Positions 32,113-44,374 of a stretch of DNA of 64,000 nt are shown piece by piece. The stretch is from NCBI GenBank assembly GCA_034440615.1, contig JAOTOM010003689.1, positions 113,625 to 177,624 of the forward strand, given 5' to 3'. A program made the translations under genes and the position numbers. Every line of letters begins with the position of its first letter. Within the stretch, counting starts at the first letter, position 1. The stretch is from Ashinkailepas kermadecensis. Its lineage: Eukaryota; Arthropoda; Thecostraca; Neolepadidae. The notes beneath the pieces are model-generated. The model saw only the letters and a program-made list of their open reading frames with translations. It had not been told where the DNA came from and ran no database searches.

Positions 32113-34800
32113 CAGTGCACAAGCCCGCGCTCGTTGCACAACAATGCGAGCATGGTGCCAAGAGAGCAGAGGATCGAGAAGCGGTGTCGTGTGAGGGTGT
32201 GGGCACCTGTTGCTTTCGACAGTTGTAGGGAGAGTGGGAAGAGGAGATGCTTAATTGTGTAAACAAGTGAAACCGAACCTGCGTACTTTCGTACCACCCG
32301 TAACCGGTGTACTTTCGTACCACCCGCGCTGCAAGAACAGCGCGGGTGGTGGTCTCTGTTTATTGTTGTGGAAAATTTGCTTCAGGTATTGCCTTCCTTT
32401 CGCTCAGCAAGCAATCAGAGCAGACACTAACTGAAGACTCTGACAGGACGCCCTCAAAGCTGCCGAGAGGTAAACCAAAGGCTTGCATTGATGTAGCGTG
32501 TCGGTTTATCGGCCGCTGACTTCACTCGAACTCAGCCCATTTATACCCATTGAGCATGATTGATGGGAATGACGCTCTTCTTGTCACCTATGTTACTTTG
32601 TTACCTTTCTATCTGTACGTTTTTCTGGCCGTGGAAATCAGCAGCCTTCAGCTCCGACAAAAGCTGAGAAGTGAGCTGGCGGCACACGCCAATCAAGAAC
32701 ATAGGCAACACGTGTCTGGCGGATCGAGAGTTGAAGTTCAGGCAGTTGCTAGGCAGGATACAGCATCAAATTCATACAAGCATTCATTACCGACACTTCA
32801 ACATGGATTTCCGTCAAGATGGCAAGCAATCGAGATTGGACCACTCTATCGTCTAGTTTACCCACCTCATGTTCAAAATTATGATAATCAATCTCCGTCA
32901 GAGCTCTTTGTTCCCAGTGGTGTTTATATCACCTCAAATTCAGAGGAAACGTCGAACAACCAGTCGCGACAGCATTGTTGAGGCCTCCCTGAAGATGTGC
33001 TGGTGTTATGGTGTGAAGACAGCCGAAAGACAAGCGTAAGCATAGATGACATGTGCACGGAACAGGCTCACATGACAACGAAGTCCACATTGGTGAATGG
33101 TCCAATGTCGTGAGCTATTTCGACCGCGCAGGTCTCCACACCTCGCATCAGTGGTGCGAAGTAGGCCTGCCACACAACCAGATATTTATAAGCATTAAGC
33201 ATAGGCTACACGCATTGTTGCATGGCATCGCTAAGGGAAGTTCTGGTGGATTCCGGGTATGAAATCCCAAGCAAAAAGAAGCCTTCTTAGTGTGCTTATC
33301 TTTCATGGTGTTCTCAGTATAAGCTGCGGTGCTGCGCCGCGTTCATTAAACGTTCTAAATACAATTGGCACGCACACAATTGGCCAAATCGTCTACCTAC
33401 GGGACGAACTAATGAGTCTCAGGTATATAATTTAGTGCTTATTATATGTCTCGGTTTCAGGGACAAGATAATTGTCTCTTTCTTGTCTTTTCGACGAAGC
33501 TGAAATGCATCGTATCCATATTATAGTAATGCATTGAGGTAGGAATTCAGTCATGTGATTGGTTAGAACCATTCTTATTTTATTTCTTCATACATACATT
33601 TTACTTACAATTCTTATATAGATATGTAGCATGTTTGGTTTTATGTACGCATGTATATGATTATTCCGCAGCTTACTTAATTGTTAATTGGCTTCTGTAT
33701 GCCTATTGATTGCGTCCTCCAATAAAGAAATTACTCCAGTTCTATGAAAGGTAAGGGACAAAATGGAGAAACTTACCTACTGCACCTGGCGTTCAGGTAG
33801 ACAAGTAGAGAATGCTCATACAATGAAAGATACAAGGCCTGTTAACACAACAAAAACTGAAAAACAACACCGACACTGCACATCACAACGTAAACCTTCA
33901 CCCAAGGCCTTCACAGAGATGTCATAATCTGGTCAAAGACATATATCAGATGTAAAACTGTCCAGCCTAAAGTCACGGAGAGCGTCGTGACGTCACAAAA
34001 TTATACCCGGTAGACGTACGCCTTGTACTTGTTACGGTTTTGCACTAAGTGCCTCAGAACATTTTGGCACAGAAGTTCTCACATAAGCTTCGCTTCATGC
34101 TTGTGGTATGTTCGCATTCCTAAGCTAGTTGGTAGTTGACCGTCGACCAGAAGTCGACACAGGGGCGGTTGCGGTCCACCGATTTTGAGTCGACTTGTGA
34201 GGGTCCAAGTGCAGAAGTTATCGCCAACATTAAGCATTGTATCGAATTCGGATTGCTTAGGACCCGAATGGAAGCTTTTTTCGATAAAACATTCCTAGTG
34301 TTCTTCTTAAACCATGGATCAAGGTACATGCTGTTCCAAATCACGGCACCTTGGGACCAAACCACACTCCTTGCCTTCACCGGTTCGCCAGTGAGTGAGC
34401 ACCTACATCTTCTATTCAGCCGTGTAGGGGAGACCGGAACTAGTTGACACACGGGATGGTTAATGCAACAGCATTTCCTCCAAAAGTATGAAACCGGTTC
34501 CCATGGCTACCACACATGCTGCTACTGGCACCCTCTTTTCGCGGCAATATCAAGCGCGAGTCCTTTCGGCCCGCGGCTGCGGAATCGTGACGATGTAGCA
34601 CATCTTTGGAGCGAAGGTAATATTTTAGTGTTTGTGGTTTCCCTTTAATTCCTAAATTGACGCCCACTTGCTAACTTCTTAAGTGTCTGTTATTATTGCC
34701 ATGCTCTCCCAGGTTTGCAACGGTAAAATGGTTTTATCATTTGAAGCTACACTGTACTTGCAGTGTTGCATAACATGTTGCAACCTGCACCAGGAAACCT
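32113..34800. other. Gene-free segment
   Basis: A direct repeat (GTACTTTCGTACCACCCG, twice) leads into the hairpin at 32319-32350. The remainder has short open frames only (32550-32981 plus, 34120-34452 both strands), without recognisable domains. Confidence 0.35.
32319..32350. repeat. Perfect hairpin, 13-bp arms, 6-nt loop
   Basis: ACCACCCGCGCTG (32319-32331) and CAGCGCGGGTGGT (32338-32350) around CAAGAA. Confidence 0.92.
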
Positions 34801-34809
34801 GCGGGATAA

Positions 34810-34846
34810 ATTGTATATAAATGGTATATAAATATAGTATATATAA

Positions 34847-34896
<50 letters not shown>

Positions 34897-34902
34897 TGTA
34901 TC

Positions 34903-34930
<28 letters not shown>
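34810..34930. repeat. (TA)n-rich microsatellite
   Basis: Interrupted TA dinucleotides with TAAATA and TGTATC interruptions. Confidence 0.95.
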
Positions 34931-34933
<3 letters not shown>

Positions 34934-35870
34934 CAGCGAGGACAGAGCTACATCTACGCCAAGTCTAAACCTTCTTGTATCATCCCCGATAATTATTTTC
35001 ATCGTATCCTCTCGGCTTTCCACCAGAGAGTAAAACATCGAGCATCTCCTGGTCCATCAACTTATCCCGCTCTGGGGGAGTTTGCAACTGACAATGGGGT
35101 AATTTGATAAAATGTCGTTAAAATGAAATATTTTATTGACATGTGGCATTAGTTAACGCCACTTCACTGGTCCACATTTTGTATTTCCAGTAAAAACACT
35201 GGTTTAAGATCCGACTGGCCATAGATCATGGCTTGCCATTTCTGGAAGGCCCAGACGTTCATTCTGTAGTTGCACTTTTTCCGTCGTTTCGTCTTCTCTG
35301 TCGGGTAAAAATGGCTGTGGTAATATTGAATAGGATCATCTTGAAACAGTTTTAGTGAACACCTTAATACAAATAGGTGATTCTGTGGCTATTGTATTTC
35401 TTTTCCAAACCACAAAACATTGATACAGGCTGATGTAGCAACGTTGATTGATTAATAGGTTGATTAAGTTGATCAAGTATCAATTTGCCCCGCAGGTATT
35501 CTAGTGCATACTGCAACATGATATCAGATTTTGTGAGCACAACTAGCGTCAAATGGTGAAGGCATTTCACCGTTGCAACGCTAAGGGAAAAAAGTAATGA
35601 TAACTGACACTTAGACACTTATATTTTACGAAGTATGCGACAAATAAGAGATTGAGGACAAATTACAGACATTGAAATCTTACCTTCCCCCCCCCTGAAA
35701 ATGTGCCTACATCGTCACCTGCACGTCGAAATGACTTGCGCTTGTTTGTATGGCGAGAAAAGGGTGCCAGTAGCAATGTGTATGGTAGCCATGGCAACCG
35801 GCTTCATACTTTTAGAGTAAACGCTATTGTGTGAACCATGCTGGGTATCAAATAGATCCAGTGTCCCATA
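34931..35870. other. Gene-free segment
   Basis: No coding or structural signal seen apart from a C-run at 35688-35695. Confidence 0.4.
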
Positions 35871-35873
35871 TAT

Positions 35874-35879
35874 ATGTAC

Positions 35880-35954
<75 letters not shown>

Positions 35955-35955
35955 A

Positions 35956-36011
<56 letters not shown>
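35874..36011. repeat. (TA)n microsatellite, left flank of the PLE dimer
   Basis: TA dinucleotides with a few A/T/C interruptions, running directly into the 3' end of the minus-strand PLE copy. Confidence 0.97.
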
Positions 36012-36015
<4 letters not shown>

Positions 36016-37148
36016 CAAAACACAGAGCAATGGGAGCATAGCTTTATTAACAACGTTTCGGCTCACACCTTTCTCAAGCTATGGACAATTTACAGGCATG
36101 GCGGCATTTAGCACTTGTCGTCTTTTTCTTCTTTTGTTTTCTTCTTTTTTCTTTCTCCTCTTCTTTCTTTTCCCTTTACTTTTTCCCCTCTCTTCCTTCC
36201 CACTTCGAACACAGGTCACGAGACATCAATCATAAAGCACTTCGCATGTGTTGACACCGAATGAACCAGACAGTGAAAGCAGTACATTGGAAACGACCAA
36301 ATAAGTACGACAGTGATGTTTAACCTATCCTTTTTCAACATGTTCCACAACCAATTCCGCTACAACACTTGCAATTTTGAAACTACTAGAAACACCATTG
36401 ATATTTTCACGTGTGGCAATATACGCGGATTCCACCGTCTTCCGACACCTCTTCCCAAGTCCATCACTAAGAACAGATGCTCCTTTCCAATTTGGGAGAT
36501 GGTCTTTTTCATCGGCATACATTACCATAGCATTAGAAAGTCTATGGTATCTGAGGTCTGAACGATGTTCCCCAATTCTAGCCACTATCCCCCGCCCCGT
36601 TTCCCCATAGTAACTTTTTCCACATCCTCCCGCGCAAGGAATTTTGTAGACTACGCTTTTTTCGTTCACGTTGCGGACCCGTCTCTTGACTATGTCTTTG
36701 ATTTTGACCCCTGCTGAGAGACTGATGTTGATTTTGTCTTTTGTGAATCGGGAGATGGTGACTGCTCCCTGTGATTCCGGCACTGATATGTACCTTTTTG
36801 TCAAAACTCGTTGCTTGGCCTTTGTCATGCACATCACCTTTTCCGCTTTTTGGCGCAACTTTTTGGCGCAACAAAGATTTCACGTCAAAGCTTGCCAGCT
36901 TTTTTCTGGTGAAGTCTATATCTCGGATTCTACCTAGTAAGTCGCCTGAATTCCTTAGGTGGCTATCATTTATCTGCCCTAGCATTTCTGACAAAGGTTT
37001 TGCTAGTTTTTTCGCCAGCTTATGTGGAGCACTTCCTATACCTGAAACAATTGGACGCATGGGTACATCAGATTTGTGAGTTTTTGGTAGACCTCTCATG
37101 AACGGCATCCTTGGGGACTCTTCTATTAGGTGTAGATGTCCTTTTCCT
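36011..37148 (-). mobile_element. Penelope-like element, minus-strand copy with internal deletion
   Basis: Reads from 37148 to 36011. The N-terminal side has MPFMRGLPKTHK and RPIVSG, which belong to the conserved PLE region before the RT core, ending at SFDVKSL near 36880. The RT core is missing: the sequence jumps to RQKAEKVM (near 36850), with a 13-bp tandem duplication TTTTTGGCGCAAC at the joint. The GIY-YIG endonuclease then follows (VYKIPCAGGCG, SYYGETGR, about 36650-36590), ending at 36325. The 3' UTR holds TTGAGAAAGG...GCCGAAACG and an AATAAAG block, and abuts (TA)n. The GIY-YIG part is open here, including where the plus copy has a frameshift. Confidence 0.88.
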
Positions 37149-37719
37149 TTCAAGCTTTGACGTGAAATCTTTGTTCACGAATGTCCCTATCGGGGGAGCC
37201 ATGGAAGCGGTTTCTAGGGCCTTAGACAAGTCAAATCAATTAGAGCTTCCAGTTCCAAAGAGTCATTTCATACAGCTCGTGCGTACATGTGTGGAATTTG
37301 GAGCACTACAGTTTCCAGGGGGAGAATATCGTCAAATCAACGACCTCACCATGGGCTCACCATTGAGTCCTGTTCTGGCATGTTTGTTTATGGAAACCCT
37401 CGAGGCGGACTATTTCAAATCTATGATTGGCCCAAACTCCCTTTGGCTGAGATACGTAGATGACATATTGGTGATTGTTGATCAAGATACTGACCTCGAT
37501 GCGGTCAACACAAATATTAACGATGTACATCCATGGATTCAATTCACGTTAGAAAAAGAAAAAGAAAAAGATAATGAGGCTGAGATTCCTTTATTGGACA
37601 CACTGATCAAACGCTGTGACAGCAGATGCACATTTTCCGTGTACAGAAAGCCCACCAACAAAAACGATATTTTGCACTACTTCTCGGGTCACAGCCATGA
37701 AACAAAAACAGGGTCCTAA
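37111..37719 (+). pseudogene. PLE reverse transcriptase core
   Basis: The open frame carries the PLE RT from FDVKSLFTNVP through GSPLSPVLA, YVDDILVI, LEKEK...EIPLLDTLI and the VYRKPTNK block near the thumb. The ATG at 37111 lies in the inverted neighbouring copy, so the true upstream coding sequence is absent and this start is not natural. The frame ends at 37719 by a one-base shift; the following LRAHRICSP block continues in the next frame. No fingers domain precedes it, so the enzyme could not be complete. Confidence 0.85.
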
Positions 37720-38690
37720 TGGGCTTTTTCTTAAGGGCTCATAGAATCTGCAGTCCTGAGTGCCTCGCAGAAGAATTGCTTTTCATCAAAGAGTCTTTCA
37801 AGTTGCTGAAATATCCAGAGGGTTTGATTGTGAAGTTGCGCCAAAAAGCGGAAAAGGTAATGTGCATGACAAAGGCCAAGCAACGAGTTTTGACAAAAAG
37901 GTACATATCAGTACCGGAATCACAGGGAGCAGTCACCATCTCCCGATTCACAAAAGACAAAATCAACATCAGTCTCTCAGCAGGGGTCAAAATCAAAGAC
38001 ATAGTCAAGAGAGGGTCCGCAACGTGAACGAAAAAAGCGTAGTCTACAAAATTCCTTGCGCGGGAGGATGTGGAAAAAGTTACTATGGGGAAACGGGGCG
38101 GGGAATAGTGGTTAGAATTGGGGAACATCGTTCAGACCTCAGATACCATAGACTTTCTAATGCTATGGTGGTGCATGCCGATAAAAAAGACCATCCCCCA
38201 AATTGGAAATGAGCATCTGTTCTTAGTGGTGGACTTGGGAAGAAGTGTCGGAGGACGGTGGAATCCGCGTATATTGCCACACGTGAAAATATCAATGGTA
38301 TTTCTGGTAGTTTCAAAATTGCAAGTGTTGTAGCGGAATTGGTTGTGGAACATGTTGAAGAAGGATAGGTTAAACATCACTGTCTTACTTATTTGGTCGT
38401 TTCCAATGTACTGCTTTCACTGTCTGGTTCATTCGGTGTCAACACATGCGAAGTGCTTTATGATTGATGTCTCGTGACCTGTGTTCGAAGTGGGAAGGAA
38501 GAGAGGAGAAAAAGTAAAGGGAAAAGAAAGAAGAGGAGAAAGAAAAAGGAAGAAAACAAGAGAAGAAAAAGACGACAAGTGCTAAATGCCGCCATGCCTG
38601 TAAATTGTCCATAGTTTGAGAAAGGCGTGAGCCGAAACGTTGTTAATAAAGCTCTCATTGCTCTGTGTTTTCACAATTTGTCATTCCATC
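37150..38690 (+). mobile_element. Penelope-like element, plus-strand copy, 5' truncated
   Basis: Starts at SFDVKSLFTNVP (about 37155), the point at which the minus copy breaks off. The RT palm has LTMGSPLSPVLA and the catalytic RYVDD near 37450-37464. The reading frame shifts near 37700-37719, again near 38013 (one base shorter than the minus copy), and a TGA interrupts NWK at 38210-38212. The GIY-YIG endonuclease (SYYGETGR, about 38075-38100) and the 3' UTR to 38690 match the minus copy closely. RT plus GIY-YIG is the hallmark of endonuclease-bearing PLEs. With the minus copy it forms a head-to-head dimer with arms of about 850 bp. Confidence 0.9.
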
Positions 38691-38693
38691 TTA

Positions 38694-38716
38694 ACTAGTA
38701 CAAATATATATATTTA

Positions 38717-38794
<78 letters not shown>

Positions 38795-38796
38795 TA

Positions 38797-38866
<70 letters not shown>
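38694..38866. repeat. (TA)n microsatellite, right flank of the PLE dimer
   Basis: About 165 bp of TA dinucleotides with rare interruptions, directly after the plus-strand PLE 3' end. Confidence 0.97.
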
Positions 38867-38868
<2 letters not shown>

Positions 38869-39034
38869 CGAACCATGCATAGGTGGTACTTCTCACATTA
38901 TTCCATTGTTTTAAGCCGTATGTTTCGCTTGTTAATCGTATTTTACAATATGAGATATAAATTGCCATCTTCTGTGTCACCATTGTATACCTACTTGTCT
39001 TTTCTTTATTCTTTCATTCTGTTTGAATCGCTAG

Positions 39035-39324
39035 CAGGGACGGGTTCAGGAATTCGTATTCGGAGTGGGGGGGGGGGGCATTTCCTTGGGGGAAAGGGGG
39101 TGCCTTCGATGAAAAATTTTGCGGAGTGGCAGGGGTGGAGTGTACTGGAGCATATTGAATGACTTTTCGTCTCAAAACGGCGTTTTTGGCTGGAAAAAAC
39201 GTTGAGCTGTGTTGAAGGTGCACTCGCGAGCCTTCCCCCAGGGGCGCCTTTCCCCGGCCGGAGGGGCATCACCATTCCATGAGCAGGGACACATGCACCA
39301 GTGCCCTCTCTGTATCCGTTCCTG
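39035..39324 (+). mobile_element. hAT-type MITE related to those at 24307 and 52999
   Basis: Left end CAGGGACGGGTTCAGG and right end TCTGTATCCGTTCCTG are imperfect inverted repeats. The flanking octamers ATCGCTAG (39027-39034) and CCCGCTAA (39325-39332) share a central CGCTA. A G12 run lies inside. Non-coding. Confidence 0.65.
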
Positions 39325-40800
39325 CCCGCTAATAGGTTGCCCAGTGATAGGGTTAATCATCATAAAATGTAAATACACGCTAATGAATGGTGTGAAACTT
39401 TGCCTACCTATTACGCTCAAACTTCCTTGAAATTCCAACGAAATATATGCATAATAAGATAAGAGGAATGTAGCTATGCTCTCGACACTTTCCTTACATT
39501 TTCCACCCTCATATCATGCTGGAGATGTACTGAAGAAGGAAAAATACGGGTAGGTAAAGAGGATAAAATACATTCCCATCGAGCATATGAGCATACAAAC
39601 CGAATTAATTATAAGAATAAGATCTCAGAACTCCAGTCCACTAGTGTTTTAGGAGCATTCGTAGACCTTAAATACAGCGTCCTGAAAATAATGCCATGAC
39701 AGAAGCTGGGCTGAGGCAGATAGTCAGTAATGATTTTGACTTCCCAATAAATCAGATCTTGACAATTTCCCTTTTTTTGTCGAGCCTCTGAACTTGCCAC
39801 TGGTGGACATTGCTTGATCATTAATCATGTGCGTATCACGCGGGTATATTTGGTAAGCTTAATGCATAAAAATAATGACTTTCAATTTCATGCGTACAAA
39901 AACGAGTCAAAGGTATTTGTTCGACATTTCGAGAACATGAACGGCGCTGGCAGTGTGCACCCACGAAAGACATCATGAACACGCACGAAACCACTCATGA
40001 AGCGAATCGCAATGCGATGCAGAAACGCGTACTCTGAGAGTGCACAGTCCGGTGGGCCCGGACAGGGCCGCCAGCTTCTCTCCTGGGAAATACCATACCG
40101 CGCCATTATGCATGCGGCACGGAGCGCCTTACAGCCAGCAGGTGGGCGCTGCAATACATTCCGGGCGCAGGGTGGCCGGACCCGGCCTCTTGTGGCGGCT
40201 GGGGTTATGTGGTTACGCTGTCATCGGTCCGTGCCGGCACTGCACCGAAGCTGGTGATCGCCGGAGATGTCATTCGGCATCCAGCTTGTCAGCGGTGATT
40301 GTGCCAGCATCGGAATGATAGAACTGACTCGAAGAGGCTTTACGTCAATAGTTTCGAACCGTCGATGACAGCGGATCTATCAAGGTGATGAATACACTTT
40401 ATGAGTGGTGCCCCGGGTACTGCCACTGACTTTATCTTAATCCAGGTCTGGACGCGACCGACATTACCTTCACGTGCCTTTGGCCTTCACGTGCCATTGC
40501 TTTCGATGCACCGCCGAACAGATGTCAAGGCTGCCCCTTCGAGCAGGGTCGCAGACTGGCCGAGTTTTACTTAAGGAAACAGGTCTCTTTTCAAGTTGGG
40601 TGACCCTATCAATCCTGAAATGCCGATATTTACCGCAAAAAGTGGCAAACACTCTAGCCACAAGCTACACAGCTTCAATGGGACGAAATCCCAATTCTTG
40701 AATAGCTACTTGGTGTGAAAACGGCTATGCTGCAAATACCGCACTCTGAACCAAAATAAGGGAAAGCGAGATTGGAGTTGGAGGAGGGGAGAAAGAAAGA
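39325..40800. other. Gene-free segment
   Basis: A GC-richer block at 40000-40320 has open frames on both strands but no recognisable protein. The rest is unremarkable. Confidence 0.35.
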
Positions 40801-40802
40801 AT

Positions 40803-41010
<208 letters not shown>

Positions 41011-41339
41011 ATATAGAGCAGAAATCTTCACAGTATCTACGACACGTGTTCTGTTGAGCGTATGCCATGCAGATTCATGAGCTTCGATGACATCAGGATC
41101 AAGAATGCTTTGATTCTGAAGTAGAGCATAATACAATGGATATGTCTGCCCCTCCTCTACCCAAGTAAAATTATGTTAATTACGTGGACTGCAGACGATA
41201 TTTTGGCATTGGCTCCATGAACCAATGTCTTTAATTTTCATGCAGTTTAAAAGATCGCTACAGTATGTTCATGAAGAGAGCAAGTTACTGGTATCTGATA
41301 AACTAAGATACACTTTCATGTCAGTGGAACATAGCAATA

Positions 41340-41905
41340 ATGTATGGTCAGCGATTTCACTCGTTAGGTGGATATTCTAATAGTATGCTCATCAACTACC
41401 TCTTACTCAAAGCTCTCCATGCTAATCTTAGGGAAGGCCAGTACCTGCGGTACATGCGATGTCAGCAGCGGCGACACATCATGAACCGGGACACAGACCA
41501 GCAGTGTTCCCGCAATAGGCTTCCTTCCAAAGTCATGCAGGCTCGCCTGTCATCGGCCAAACTCGGCGTATATACGCTACATGCTGCCATTTTCACTGAG
41601 CCGGTGCGCATCCTGGCGATTGGACATGCCAACGTTCAGTCATTAGCGCCGAAGATGAACTGTGTTCTCCGCACTCTGCAAGAACACAAACCAGACTTCA
41701 TGTGCCTAACTGAGGCGTGGCTGTCTTCTCCAGTGTCCGATAGCATCCTGGTGCTCCCAGGCTACAGACTATAGTGCGTAGTGACCGTCCGGCCTAGCCA
41801 GGCTGCTGCCGCCGACCGTGGCGTGGCCATCCCACGCCGAGACATCTTAAATATGGAGACGCTGACCAGCTCAAGTGCCGGCCTGTCCTGTGAGACACTG
41901 CGGGT
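41340..41905 (+). pseudogene. CR1/L2 LINE endonuclease, N-terminal part
   Basis: After a variable leader, ILAIGHANVQSLAPKMN (near 41610-41660) matches the first strand of CR1/L2 endonucleases. It is followed by KPDFMCLTEAWLSS, with the catalytic Glu retained, and VLPGYRL. A stop follows at 41774, and the next block (RGVAIPRRDILNME, LSCETLRV) continues in another frame to 41905, where the minisatellite starts. The start at 41340 is simply the first ATG in frame. Confidence 0.78.
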
Positions 41906-42478
41906 GCCGGTGAGCGGCGGTGGATGCCGTGCTGCCACTGTGGGTGTCGGTGAGCGGCGGTGAATGCCGTGCTGCCACTGTGGGTGTCGGTGAGCGGCGG
42001 TGAATGCCATGCTGCCACTGTGGGTGTCGGTGAGCGGCGGTGGATGCCGTGCTGCCAATGTGGGTGTCGGTGAGCGGCGGTGGATGCCGTGCTGCCAATG
42101 TGGGTGTCGGTGAGCGGCGGTGGACGCCGTGCTGTCACTGTGGGTGTCGGTGAGCGGCGGTGGACGCCGTACTGCCACTGTGGGTGTCGGTAATCGGTGG
42201 TGGATGCCGTGCTGTCACTGTGGGTGTCGGTGAGCGGCGGTGGATGCCGTGCTGCCACTGTGGGTGTCGGTGAGCGGCGGTGGACGCCGTGCTACCACTG
42301 TGGGTGTCGGTGAGCGGCGGTGGGCCTGGTTGTGTGGGTGTCAGTGAGCGCCGATGGACGCCGTGCTGCCACTGTGGGTGTCGGTGAGCGACGGTAGACG
42401 CTGTGCTGCCACTGTGGGTGTCGGTGAGCGACGGTGGACGCTGTGCTGCCACTGTGGGTGTCGGTGAGCGGCGGTGGG
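41905..42478 (+). repeat. 40-bp minisatellite inside the LINE endonuclease
   Basis: About 14 units of 40 bp made of TGGGTGTCGG, TGAGCGGCGG, TGGATGCCGT and GCTGCCACTG, with one shortened unit near 42325-42345. The endonuclease sequence resumes directly after it (VGLAYRPLSEPVSD, 42473 on). Because 40 is not a multiple of three, all frames rotate and stay largely open. Confidence 0.95.
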
Positions 42479-42479
42479 C

Positions 42480-43342
42480 CTGGCTTACCGACCACTATCT
42501 GAGCCGGTATCTGACAGCCTGGACAAGATACATGACCAGCTGCGTGCTGCTGTCAGTCTCGGCAAGCCAACCTTTGCCTCGACGACATGAACATTGACCT
42601 TCTTCGTGCCGATGGCCTCGGTGTTCGTCACCGCAGACAGGTGTTGCATGATATCTCGGCCTCTCTCAGCTTGTCAGATTGTCGACCCATCTGAGGCTGA
42701 CGACAATACTGCTGGACCATGCCATCAATAATGTCCCGGATCTGGAGTCAGCTATTCGGCTGCCGCCCGTGCCGATTGGTGATCAACAAGCTGTCATCAT
42801 GCGCGTGCCTTCCCGTGGGCTGTGGTGTCACCGGGCGCCCTTCACCGTTCGCCCGTGGGATGCATTGTGCCTGCATTTCTTGCAGGCGGACTGGATCCGT
42901 ACCTACTGGGCAACGGAGGTGGACGCAGAGCTGGGGAGGTTGTGCTGTTGTGGCAGGCGGCGGTGGATGTGCACTGTCCGCTGCTCAGGACCGTTCACCC
43001 CCGCCGGCCACGGCGCCAGTGGGCGGGGGACAGGCCGGATCTGTTGCAGCTCACGCATGGCGTGACCAGGCTTGTGAGACGTGGCGCAGTTATCGCACCG
43101 AATGTGACTTGGTCATTGACCGGTGATTGCGTAGCCGAGTGAAACCTGTGTTCGCATAAGCCAGGCGTGACCTTGTGTTTGCGCAGATGATGACAGGTCG
43201 TGCCAGCTTCTGGCGAGGTATCCGAGAGTCTGCGCTCCTACCGGCGGGAAGCGCATACTCTCGGTGTTTAGCGGCGGTAGTGTTTAGCGGCGGTAGTGGC
43301 AGGCAACTTTACCAGTCACTTTTCCTCCGTGGTCGCACGCAT
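42480..43342 (+). pseudogene. CR1/L2 LINE endonuclease C-terminal part and linker
   Basis: The frame AYRPLSEPVSDSLDKIHDQL resumes the endonuclease after the array. DDMNIDLLRADG near 42583-42620 corresponds to the GDFNIDLL motif, with the Gly changed. The histidine-containing end is disrupted. The linker reaches GNFTSHFSSVVARIAADL near 43303-43356, the usual block before the RT, and its final codons form the first unit of the 49-bp array. Confidence 0.65.
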
Positions 43343-44360
43343 CGCGGCTGACCTCACGGCTGGCAGCCCCGGCGTCCCCCTACCATCCCACCGCGGATGA
43401 CCTCACGGCTGGCAGCCCCGGCGTCCCCCTCCCATCCCACCGCGGCTGACCTCACGGCTGGCAGCCCCGGCGTCCCCCTCCCATCCCATCGCGGCTGACC
43501 TCACGGCTGGCAGCCCCGGCGTCCCCCTCCCATCCCACCGCGGCTGACCTCACGGCTGGCAGCCCCGGCGTCCCCTCCCATCCCACCGCGGCTGACCTCA
43601 CGGCTGGCAGCCCCGGCGTCCCCCTCCCATCCAACCGCGGCTGACCTCACGGCTGGCAGCCCCGGCGTCCCCCTCCCATCCCACCGCGGCTGACCTCACG
43701 GCTGGCAGCCCCGGCGTCCCCCTCCCATCCCATCGCGGCTGACCTCACGGCTGGCAGCCCGGCGTCCCCCTCCCATCCCACCGCGGCCGCCATGTGTGAC
43801 CACCACCGGCCTCCGGCTGACCTCACGGCTGGCAGCCCCGGCGTCCCCCTCCCATCCCACCGCGGCTGACCTCCGGCTGGCAGCCCCGGCGTCCCCCTCC
43901 TCCCACCGCGGCTGACCTACGGCTGGCAGCCCCGGCGTCCCCTCCCATCCAACCGCGGCTGACCTCACGGCTGGCAGCCCCGGCGTCCCCTCCCATCCCA
44001 CCGCGGCTGACCTCACGGCTGGCAGCCCCGGCGTCCCCCTCCATCCCATCGCGGCTGACCTCACGGCTGGCAGCCCCGGCGTCCCCTCCCATCCAACCGC
44101 GGCTGACCTCACGGCTGGCAGCCCCGGCGTCCCCCTCCCATCCCACCGCGGCTGACCTCACGGCTGGCAGCCCCGGCGTCCCCCTCCCATCCCATCGCGG
44201 CTGACCTCACGGCTGGCAGCCCCGGCGTCCCCCTCCCATCCCACCGCGGCCGCCATGTGTGACCACCACCGGCCTCCGGCTGACCTCACGGCTGGCAGCC
44301 CCGGCGTCCCCCTCCCATCCCACCGCGGCCGCCATGTGTGACCACCACCGGCCTCCGGCT
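43343..44360 (+). repeat. 49-bp minisatellite inside the LINE linker
   Basis: About 20 units of 49 bp (CGCGGCTGACCTCACGGC..., ending ...CCCCTCCCATCCCAC). The first unit is the LINE linker itself. A variant block containing GCGGCCGCCATGTGTGACCA is interspersed at about 43784, 44246 and 44327, giving a higher-order pattern. The minus strand is open over several units but is not a gene. Confidence 0.95.
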
Positions 44361-44374
44361 GCAAACCATGGTCC

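Noticed and set aside
31682..32323. Collagen-like proteins on either strand
   Set aside because: Product of a 9-bp repeat; both strands are equally open, with no splice or start support.
43696..44364. Minus-strand open frames rich in Gly, Ala and Val
   Set aside because: Follow the 49-bp repeat inside the LINE; repeat artefact.
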